A stretch of DNA of 34,730 nt from contig CALODD010000097.1 of the NCBI GenBank assembly GCA_942491945.1, positions 1 to 34,730 of the forward strand. Reading direction: 5' to 3'. The position numbers were made by a program, and so were the translations under genes. Every line of letters begins with the position of its first letter. Position 1 is the first letter of the stretch. The notes below the pieces were generated by a model. It searched no databases and was not told where the DNA came from. It saw only the letters and a list, made by a program, of their open reading frames with translations. This document shows positions 19,322 to 26,055 of the stretch, piece by piece. This DNA is from JAJDYQ01 sp942491945. Its GTDB lineage: Bacteria > Pseudomonadota > Gammaproteobacteria > JAJDYQ01.

Positions 19322-19972
19322 TCAGTGCTTTAATCGCGACTTCAGACGGTTTCTTTTGCCTTCGAGTTCATGATAGCGAGACCAGTCATAATCTTTACCT
19401 TGTTGCGCTGCTTCAGCGGCTGCATATTTTATCTTGCCCATTTCTTCATACACATTAGAAATCGCCTGATATGCCTGCTTTGACTCGCCGCTAGCATTCG
19501 TGGATTTTTCCCAGGCTTTTCTCGCCTGGTTCATATATTGATCACCTGCGGATTTAAAACCATGATCAGATGATTTTTTATGTTTTTTATTGCTGTACTT
19601 CTGTTTATGCTTCTGGGCCTTTTGTGAGCGGGCATGTGCCCAATCAACTTTATTCATTAATACATCACGGCGTTTTTCGAGCTGATGGTAATGATCCCAG
19701 CTGATATCATCCCAGCGGCCCAGGTCTGCCTTTGCCGCAGCATCGTGCTTAATGCCAGCCATTTCGCGATAGATACCCGATAGCTCCAGATAGTGGCCAA
19801 TTGCCTGACCTTTTGTGTGCGTCGCCTCTTTGACCGCTTTGGACGCGTTATCTTCATAATCTGCAGCCGCCTTACGAAATTCATCCCCGGGCTTGCCGGA
19901 CTTGTACTCAGCGACTGCAAGAGCCCCATATAGAGCGAAGCTTGCCAACAATACTATTTGAATAACTTTCAC
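19322..19972 (-). CDS. Secreted helical protein with a duplicated domain, function unknown
   Basis: This 216-residue protein begins with a signal peptide (about 1-22, MKVIQIVLLASFALYGALAV). Two related halves follow: about 29-108 and about 139-216. Both share a helix with YLELSGIYREMAGIKHDAA in the first copy and AISNVYEEMGKIKYAAA in the second, then a W/YD..S.D.YH.LE.(K)R segment. The halves are joined by a lysine/histidine-rich linker (118-135). I do not recognise the family. It lies between the histidine kinase and the diguanylate cyclase, all on the minus strand. Confidence 0.65.
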   Translation of the reverse strand: MKVIQIVLLASFALYGALAVAEYKSGKPGDEFRKAAADYEDNASKAVKEATHTKGQAIGHYLELSGIYREMAGIKHDAAAKADLGRWDDISWDHYHQLEKRRDVLMNKVDWAHARSQKAQKHKQKYSNKKHKKSSDHGFKSAGDQYMNQARKAWEKSTNASGESKQAYQAISNVYEEMGKIKYAAAEAAQQGKDYDWSRYHELEGKRNRLKSRLKH

Positions 19973-20046
19973 AATAACCCCATCCGTTAAATAACTTTGA
20001 TGAGGTCAGTATAGAAAGTCAGAGACATTTTTTTGTGAAAGTTTTC

Positions 20047-21639
20047 TCAATTCGCCCGTATCGCTGTCGAGTTAAAACCAGTGGTATGACTTCCTTCAAC
20101 AAAAACCACCATCGACTTTCCTTCATGCTTGGCTGAGTACATTGCCTCATCCGCACGAACAATCATATCGTCTAGTGATCGATCCTCTCCTGTCATTTGT
20201 ATAACGCCGATACTTGCAGAAATAGCAACTTGCTTGCCATCATAATTCACTGGTTTTGAGATCAGCGCATTAAGTAATCGATCTGCAGTAGACAGTGCAT
20301 TTTCTCTTGCACAACCAGCAATTATGACCACAAACTCATCACCGCCAATTCTGTATACATTATCACCTGTTCTCAAACACGACTTGATACGGTCCGATAC
20401 ATTTTTCAATACTTCATCACCCATACCATGCCCGAACTCATCATTAATACCTTTAAAGTCATCGACATCGATATAACACAGCCAGTTACTTACAAGATCC
20501 GAATCGTTACTATCACGCAGGCATTGCGTAAGATCTTCTTCAAACTGCCGGCGATTAAACAAGCCCGTTAATGCATCATGACTGGCAAGATGCCTAAGTT
20601 GTCGTTCTGCCTGCGCCTTCATCGAGATATCGTGCAACACAACAACTTTACCAACTTCTTTCCCTGCGACAACCACTGGAGTCACCGTCAACTCGATTTC
20701 CCTGAAAACATTCAGCCCAAGCTTGATAGGTAAAGTATGCGTCTTCTCACGAATTTCACATATACCATCAAGAAGCACCTTATCACTGATTTCAGCCAAT
20801 ATATCGGGTAAATACCTGTTCTGGCAGTTATAAAGACTACGACCAAGAATGTTCTCAGCCACTGGATTCATATCTGTAATTCCATTATCAAGGTCACAAA
20901 TTACTATACCGTCAGGCATCGATTTTAGAGTGACATCTGAACGACGTTTCTCTAATAGTAGTGCTTTATCACTGTCGATTTCATGTCTTATCGACCGGTA
21001 ACCAATGACAAAAACAATTGCCAGAATGATCACCACACTGATAAGAATTAGAATTTCACTATATCGACGATATTGTTCAGCCTGCCCAATGGCTTCTGAT
21101 TCTAACCAGCTAAGCGCTTTATCCATTCGAGCATAGAATGAAAATGTTTCATTCTGTAGTTGCACTGCTTCCGTCATCATTAACTGCTGTGCTTCTTGAA
21201 GTTGGTCATCTAATGCCAGATCAGCGATCTGACGGTTTAGTAACCCAAGAGGCTGAGTCACTTTATCCTGCTCAAGGACTAACTCTCTTAATGGTCCCTC
21301 ACCAATCTGATCTAAGACCCTGTTCCGAGAAATAATAAATTCCGTGCCTCTTTCATTGAATATTGTAAATAGTTCGTCACGAATAAATGGGTCTTCCTCC
21401 AGAACTATCTTGTAGAGCGTCACAACTCGCTCGCGTGCTGAGCTGTGCATATGACTAATGATCGTCTCTTGATGGTGATAATTCTGAAGAATATTTTTAA
21501 CGTTTTTAGCGTTATAAATAGAGGCAGCTACTGATAATAGACCCACCGCAGCTGCGAGTATGAATAACGACCCATAACTCCACAGTAATCCGCGTTTCAA
21601 TGATAATGTTTCGAATATATTCATGAGCGTGGCAGGCAT
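20047..21639 (-). CDS. Membrane diguanylate cyclase (sensor - PAS - GGDEF)
   Basis: This 530-residue protein makes cyclic di-GMP. The topology is helix 18-40, a helical periplasmic sensor (41-193, four-helix-bundle-like), helix 195-214, a PAS domain (about 234-340), then the GGDEF domain (350-515). The active-site loop is intact GGDEF at 432-436. A product-inhibition site RTGD (423-426) sits five residues before it, so feedback inhibition is expected. No EAL domain is present. Start ATG at 21639, with an alternative Met at residue 6. Confidence 0.94.
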   Translation of the reverse strand: MPATLMNIFETLSLKRGLLWSYGSLFILAAAVGLLSVAASIYNAKNVKNILQNYHHQETIISHMHSSARERVVTLYKIVLEEDPFIRDELFTIFNERGTEFIISRNRVLDQIGEGPLRELVLEQDKVTQPLGLLNRQIADLALDDQLQEAQQLMMTEAVQLQNETFSFYARMDKALSWLESEAIGQAEQYRRYSEILILISVVIILAIVFVIGYRSIRHEIDSDKALLLEKRRSDVTLKSMPDGIVICDLDNGITDMNPVAENILGRSLYNCQNRYLPDILAEISDKVLLDGICEIREKTHTLPIKLGLNVFREIELTVTPVVVAGKEVGKVVVLHDISMKAQAERQLRHLASHDALTGLFNRRQFEEDLTQCLRDSNDSDLVSNWLCYIDVDDFKGINDEFGHGMGDEVLKNVSDRIKSCLRTGDNVYRIGGDEFVVIIAGCARENALSTADRLLNALISKPVNYDGKQVAISASIGVIQMTGEDRSLDDMIVRADEAMYSAKHEGKSMVVFVEGSHTTGFNSTAIRAN

Positions 21640-21679
21640 TAATGGTATTGCAATTTACCACTAATAATTTCTGGATAAT

Positions 21680-21695
21680 TGTGAATCATAGCACA
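21680..21695. promoter_or_regulatory. Candidate CRP-like binding site
   Basis: TGTGAATCATAGCACA matches the gammaproteobacterial CRP consensus TGTGA-N6-TCACA with a single mismatch in the right arm. It lies 41 bases upstream of the GGDEF gene start. It could control that gene or a divergent plus-strand transcript. Confidence 0.35.
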
Positions 21696-21850
21696 AATTT
21701 ACTATATTTATCATTTTTAATGGTGATTTAGATCATTACTTTACAGAATATAGTAGGGAAATCAGCCATGGAACCTCCTAAGACCATAATATGAATCAGT
21801 TTTAGGTTAATTCGTTGATCCAGAAAGCTAGTAACACTATTGCTGTAATC

Positions 21851-21874
21851 CTCTCAGCAGAGAGCATTTTTTAA
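21851..21874 (+). terminator. Candidate rho-independent terminator on the plus strand
   Basis: CTCTC, a four-base loop AGCA, and GAGAG are followed by CATTTTTTAA. The stem is only 5 base pairs, so it is weak. No plus-strand gene precedes it, unless there is a small RNA starting near 21715. Confidence 0.35.
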
Positions 21875-21897
21875 TGGAAACCGACTCAGAAAATGGA

Positions 21898-22245
21898 TCA
21901 GTACAGCAAAAAACCTGTAATTAAGAGATAGAGAGCGATTAAGGCCATTACGGCATGCAGCATGACGAGGAACATCGCTGGTGGTTTACGCCCTTCGCGT
22001 AAAGAGAACAAAAGCACACCGCCAATCAGTGCCAACACAAATAGAAACGCGGAGAAGTTATATAGCTTATAGGTCGCTGTCTCACTAAAGATTTGCACGA
22101 TCAGCAAGATCAAAGCCAAAGACGCCATACTGGCATGCGTAAGAGCAAGCACAGGCGAGCCACGATGTTGGCGCACCCCGATATAAACGAGATACAAACC
22201 CAGCATCATCGCCAGTGAAAACAACAATATGGCAGCAGCTATCAT
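21898..22245 (-). CDS. Four-helix membrane protein in the symporter operon
   Basis: This 115-residue protein has four hydrophobic segments and short loops (RQHRGSP, REGRKPP). I do not recognise the family. The start ATG at 22245 directly abuts the stop of the 34-residue gene upstream (22246-22248), so the two are translationally coupled. The order symporter, 34-aa, 115-aa on one strand suggests an accessory role for the symporter. Confidence 0.65.
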   Translation of the reverse strand: MIAAAILLFSLAMMLGLYLVYIGVRQHRGSPVLALTHASMASLALILLIVQIFSETATYKLYNFSAFLFVLALIGGVLLFSLREGRKPPAMFLVMLHAVMALIALYLLITGFLLY

Positions 22246-22350
22246 TTACTTTTCTTTATTCTTTTTCAGTGTCACTTTCATGAACTTATACAGCAGTACT
22301 ACCCAAATCAGCACAAATGCCCCTGCCATTAAATACGCAAACCATTCCAT
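22246..22350 (-). CDS. 34-residue single-helix membrane protein
   Basis: The product starts MEWFAYLMAGAFVLIWVVLL and continues with a basic, lysine-rich tail. It has one membrane helix. A GAGGG ribosome site lies about 7 bases before the ATG at 22350. The gene sits 12 bases after the symporter stop, and its own stop abuts the next start. This tight packing and the good ribosome site argue that it is a real small gene, possibly a symporter subunit. Confidence 0.65.
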   Translation of the reverse strand: MEWFAYLMAGAFVLIWVVLLYKFMKVTLKKNKEK

Positions 22351-22362
22351 GACCGTACCCTC

Positions 22363-23826
22363 TTAATCCTTAATTACTTTGCCGACAACCGCTCCGGAGA
22401 TGACAATCACCAGAGTACCTGCGACTCCTATCATCATCGCAGGTAACGGGAATTCCCATGATGCTCCACTGAACCAGACCTTACTACTGGTTGCCCAGGC
22501 CACAAAGATCACGCCAATAATGGTCGCGATCATTGCTGATTTTGATGTTAGCTTCGGTAGCATTATTGCCAGCAAAAACAGACCTAACATACCACCACCA
22601 AAGATCGCCGATATTTTCCACCAGACATCCAGTGCGGTCTTTGCATCGATCATGATTAAACTCGCCGCTGTCGCAACAACACCAATCACCGCTGTCACGA
22701 TACGAATCATCTTTAGCTGCGTATTTTCATCGGCATCGACACGAATCAGGCGTTTATAAAAGTCGACTGTAAACACCGTGGCCGAACTATTCAGTGATGA
22801 GTCCAGCGTACTCATACCGGCAGCCAGTGCACCCGCAATCACCAGACCAACCAGACCACTCGGCAGTTCATTGACAATAAAGTAAGGGAACATCTGATCG
22901 GCTTTTGCTGGCAGTGAATCTGCTGGCGCATTTAGGTAATAAACAAACAACGCCGTACCGATCATAAAGAATAATGCCGATACCGGGATATATAACAGGC
23001 CACCTAACCAGAGTGATTTTTTCGCTTCTGCTTCTGACGGTGCCGATAAAAAACGCTGGATATAGTTTTGATCGACCGAAAAGTTTTTCAGGTTTTCGAC
23101 AATGCCGAAAATAAAGATCACCCAGAAGCCCTGTATAACCAGATCAAAATCCATCGAGCCTAGCTTAAACTTGTTTTCATGATCGGCTGTCGCGCTCAAC
23201 TGATCCCAGCCTCCCGGCATATTGGTAATCAATAGATACAGACAAAGCAGGCCACCAAAGAACAGCACGATGGATTGCACCACGTCGGTCCAGATGACGG
23301 CGGCGAAACCACCCAACAAGGTATACACAATCGTTAATGCGCCCAGCACCAGGATTAAGGTAATGATATGAACGTCGAGTAACGCCGCGATGGCCAATGC
23401 GGTTAAATACAGCACCACGGCAAAACGACCAATCTGTAACAGGATATACGCCGTACTCATATACAACCTCGCCCATAACCCAAAGCGTTGCTCCAGATAT
23501 TCATAAGCCGTGGTCTTCACCGCATTGCGATACAGCGGTATAAACCAGCGCGCCGCAATCCATACAGCAATCGGCAACGTCAGTGAAAAGACAAAGGGCC
23601 GCCAGTCCGAGGCATAACTCTTACCGGGGTTTGCCAGAAAGCTGATACTGCTGAGATAAGTCGCCAGCAAGGAAAGACCAATTGCCCAGCCCGGAATGAT
23701 TTTTCCGGCCAACGTAAAACCTTCCATGCTGCCCGAGCGTTTTACAAACCAGGCTCCAAACAAGGTCGTGCCGATGATGTAGACAAGTATAATGATGTAG
23801 TCGAGTGTTGATACTGTGGCTTCCAT
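22363..23826 (-). CDS. Sodium:solute symporter (SSS/SLC5 family)
   Basis: This 487-residue protein has about 13 hydrophobic helices and the LeuT-like SSS family marks: AGKIIPGWAIGLSLLATYLSS near residues 40-60, a GGFAAVIWTDVVQ helix, and AGALAAGMSTLDSSLNSSATVF, which contains the sodium-binding serine/threonine region. The substrate (sugar, sialic acid, carboxylate or similar) is not evident. It follows the LysR regulator gene by 11 bases and is followed by two small membrane-protein genes, probably one operon. Confidence 0.9.
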   Translation of the reverse strand: MEATVSTLDYIIILVYIIGTTLFGAWFVKRSGSMEGFTLAGKIIPGWAIGLSLLATYLSSISFLANPGKSYASDWRPFVFSLTLPIAVWIAARWFIPLYRNAVKTTAYEYLEQRFGLWARLYMSTAYILLQIGRFAVVLYLTALAIAALLDVHIITLILVLGALTIVYTLLGGFAAVIWTDVVQSIVLFFGGLLCLYLLITNMPGGWDQLSATADHENKFKLGSMDFDLVIQGFWVIFIFGIVENLKNFSVDQNYIQRFLSAPSEAEAKKSLWLGGLLYIPVSALFFMIGTALFVYYLNAPADSLPAKADQMFPYFIVNELPSGLVGLVIAGALAAGMSTLDSSLNSSATVFTVDFYKRLIRVDADENTQLKMIRIVTAVIGVVATAASLIMIDAKTALDVWWKISAIFGGGMLGLFLLAIMLPKLTSKSAMIATIIGVIFVAWATSSKVWFSGASWEFPLPAMMIGVAGTLVIVISGAVVGKVIKD

Positions 23827-23837
23827 GTTGATCCTGT

Positions 23838-24737
23838 TTATGACCGATACTGATCAGTTGTCTCTTTAAGTACGTCGATAAAGGCCTGATGCGCTGGCCC
23901 AGGCTGCTGCTGCGCGTAAATCAAATTAACCGGCACCTGATACGCCCCACCCTGTCGCAAGTTTAATGGCAACAAAATTTCCTGTTCCAGTAATTGTTCA
24001 ATATGCGGTTTGGGCAACCAGGCAAAACCGAGGCCATTCTTCACTAAATCGATGGCCGTCGCAAAACTACTGACCGTCCATTTATTTTCATTTTGCACCC
24101 AGCCTGCATCGACTGGCTTTAGGCCGGTATCCCGCACGACGATATGCACGCTCTCTTTCAGGCGTTCGATACCATACACACTCTGAGCGCGATGCAGCTC
24201 ATGATCACGATGCGCTACTGCAATAAATTCCACATCCAGCAGACTTTCATAAAGATACTGCTCGGGCACCGCCGGGCTAATGGCCAGATCGACGATTCCC
24301 GCATCCAGCACATCGGTCACACCCGACAGGACTTCTTCGCGTAAATGAATCCGCGTACCCTGTCCACACTCATCGAATCGACGTAGTACATCCATGAGCA
24401 GACCAGCCGGCAGGACATTCTCAACAGCTAGTGCAATGGTCGGTGCCCAACCCTGCTGTAATTGTCGCGCGGCCTGTTCGATAGATTCCGCCTGCTTCAG
24501 CAACGCCCGTGCACGGTCCAGCATCACCTCGCCCGTCTGAGTCAGCTCGGCCTTACGTCCTTTAATCTCAAACAGCTGCAATCCCAATACATCCTGCATC
24601 TTCTTCGCCGCATAACTGACCGACGACTGGCTGCGGTGCAGGACATTGGCAGCCTGCGCAAAACCACCTTCATCGATAATGGTCTGGAACACACGCCACT
24701 GGTCCAATGTAACTTTTGGAGTAACTTTTAAATCCAT
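23838..24737 (-). CDS. LysR-family transcriptional regulator
   Basis: This 299-residue protein has an N-terminal winged helix-turn-helix (FAQAANVLHRSQSSVSYAAKKMQDVLG, about 25-52) and a C-terminal effector-binding domain (about 95-290). It lies upstream of the symporter operon on the minus strand and diverges from doxX-pirin across 103 bases, so it could control either. Its start codon overlaps an inverted repeat at 24736-24758, suggesting autoregulation. Confidence 0.93.
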   Translation of the reverse strand: MDLKVTPKVTLDQWRVFQTIIDEGGFAQAANVLHRSQSSVSYAAKKMQDVLGLQLFEIKGRKAELTQTGEVMLDRARALLKQAESIEQAARQLQQGWAPTIALAVENVLPAGLLMDVLRRFDECGQGTRIHLREEVLSGVTDVLDAGIVDLAISPAVPEQYLYESLLDVEFIAVAHRDHELHRAQSVYGIERLKESVHIVVRDTGLKPVDAGWVQNENKWTVSSFATAIDLVKNGLGFAWLPKPHIEQLLEQEILLPLNLRQGGAYQVPVNLIYAQQQPGPAHQAFIDVLKETTDQYRS

Positions 24738-24758
24738 ATATCTAGTTATTCGATATAT
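24736..24758. promoter_or_regulatory. Candidate LysR operator between LysR and doxX
   Basis: ATATATC (24736-24742) and GATATAT (24752-24758) are perfect inverted arms with a 9-base spacer. The left arm overlaps the LysR start codon. Dyads of this kind are typical LysR targets, and this position suits control of the divergent doxX-pirin genes together with autoregulation. Confidence 0.45.
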
Positions 24759-24840
24759 TAAAGCTATTATTTATACTTTTTTATCGTATTAATCAATACT
24801 AATCTCTCTCCATCGACACATAACTCAACGGAGAAAACAA

Positions 24841-25218
24841 ATGACGAAATACGAAATACTGATCGGACGCATCCTGCTGGCACATATTTTCATCATGGCC
24901 GGTATCAATAAACTCGGCGCTGGCTATGCCGGAACGCAAGGTTATATGGAATCCATGGGCGTTCCCGGCATGCTACTACCGGCTGTCATCGCACTGGAGA
25001 TTGTAGGTGGGTTAGCGATCCTCACGGGCTTCTTTACACGCTACACCGCCTGGGTATTAGCGGGTTTTACTATCCTTGCAGGCCTGTTGTTCCACTTCAA
25101 TCCTGACGATCAGCTTCAGACAATTATTCTGATGAAGAACTTCGCGATGGCAGGTGGATTACTGGTTCTGGCGGGCGCCGGTGCGGGAGACTTAAGTATT
25201 GATGCAAAACGGGCGTAG
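24841..25218 (+). CDS. DoxX-family membrane protein
   Basis: This 125-residue protein has four hydrophobic helices and the DoxX pattern (GRILLAHIFIMAGINKL, then EIVGGLAILTGFFTRYTAW). DoxX proteins are linked to redox and thiol stress but lack a proven reaction. The ribosome site GGAG lies 8 bases before the ATG. The pirin gene follows after 9 bases. A LysR regulator with doxX and pirin is a common arrangement. Confidence 0.9.
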   Translation: MTKYEILIGRILLAHIFIMAGINKLGAGYAGTQGYMESMGVPGMLLPAVIALEIVGGLAILTGFFTRYTAWVLAGFTILAGLLFHFNPDDQLQTIILMKNFAMAGGLLVLAGAGAGDLSIDAKRA

Positions 25219-25227
25219 GAGATCAAA

Positions 25228-25965
25228 GTGAACATCTTAAAAACACATGAAATGCAGGAAGGCTCTGGCGTCACCGTACGCCGCCTGTTCCCCTTGCATC
25301 GAGATCATCTTGTCGCTGACCCCTTCGTACTCTGGGATGACTTCAGCATCGGGGCAGATGCCGGCTTTCCAACTCATTCGCATCGAGGGTTCGAGGCAAT
25401 CACCTATCTATTCGAAGGCACCATGAATCATGCCGACAATCTCGGTAACGACTCGACCGTAACGGCTGGCGGCGCACAACGCTTCACCGCCGGAAAAGGC
25501 ATTACCCATTCAGAAATGCCTGCCAACTCAGATACCGGCAACGTTGCGACAACTGGCATACAACTCTGGATCAATCTACCTCAGGAACTAAAAAGTATCG
25601 ATCCAGCGTATCAACAGGTCGATGCAAACGATATTCCGCAAACTGAATCGGATGGTGTCGTCGTGCGTGAAATTGTCGGTGGGAATTCACCACTCAAACT
25701 ACATACCGAGGTTTACTATGCTGAAGTCAGAATTCCTGCTGGTGGGCAATATCGATTAAACGTCCCTAATAATTTTCAAGGTATTGCCTATTTGCAAACG
25801 GGATCTATCACGATAGAAGATGATTCACTCGAAGTGGGCGACGCCCTTCAGGTACACCCGGATGATACATTCAGATTAATTGCACCAGCCTATAGCCGTG
25901 TGATGATCGCGCTCGGCAAACCATGGCTTGAAACCGTCAGACTCAACGGTGGTTTCGTCGATTAA
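25228..25965 (+). CDS. Pirin-family bicupin (quercetinase-like)
   Basis: This 245-residue protein starts with GTG, preceded by GGAG. The N-terminal cupin holds the metal site H50, H52 (PTHSHRGFE), H94 and E96 (GKGITHSEMP). A second cupin follows (about 150-245). Pirins bind Fe(II), and some cleave quercetin with O2; in others a regulatory role is suggested. It forms an operon with doxX and ends at a strong bidirectional hairpin. Confidence 0.92.
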   Translation: MNILKTHEMQEGSGVTVRRLFPLHRDHLVADPFVLWDDFSIGADAGFPTHSHRGFEAITYLFEGTMNHADNLGNDSTVTAGGAQRFTAGKGITHSEMPANSDTGNVATTGIQLWINLPQELKSIDPAYQQVDANDIPQTESDGVVVREIVGGNSPLKLHTEVYYAEVRIPAGGQYRLNVPNNFQGIAYLQTGSITIEDDSLEVGDALQVHPDDTFRLIAPAYSRVMIALGKPWLETVRLNGGFVD

Positions 25966-25984
25966 AGTATCTAACCGCACAATA

Positions 25985-26019
25985 CGAAAACCATACTGTA
26001 TCTAACGGTATGGTTTTCG
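25985..26019. terminator. Bidirectional hairpin between pirin and STAND genes
   Basis: Arms CGAAAACCATAC (25985-25996) and GTATGGTTTTCG (26008-26019) form a perfect 12-pair stem with an 11-base loop. It lies between two convergent genes, 20 bases past the pirin stop and 37 bases before the STAND stop, so it likely ends both transcripts. Confidence 0.7.
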
Positions 26020-26055
26020 CCACCAATTGAACCCACACAGCTGAGACATTACTCT

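Larger units (their letters stand above)
21640..21897. promoter_or_regulatory. 258-base intergenic region, GGDEF promoter and possible plus-strand small transcript
   Basis: The gap is AT-rich and has no recognisable gene. It holds a CRP-like dyad at 21680-21695 and a hairpin with a T-run at 21851-21874, listed separately. The GGDEF gene promoter must lie in the left part. Confidence 0.4.
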
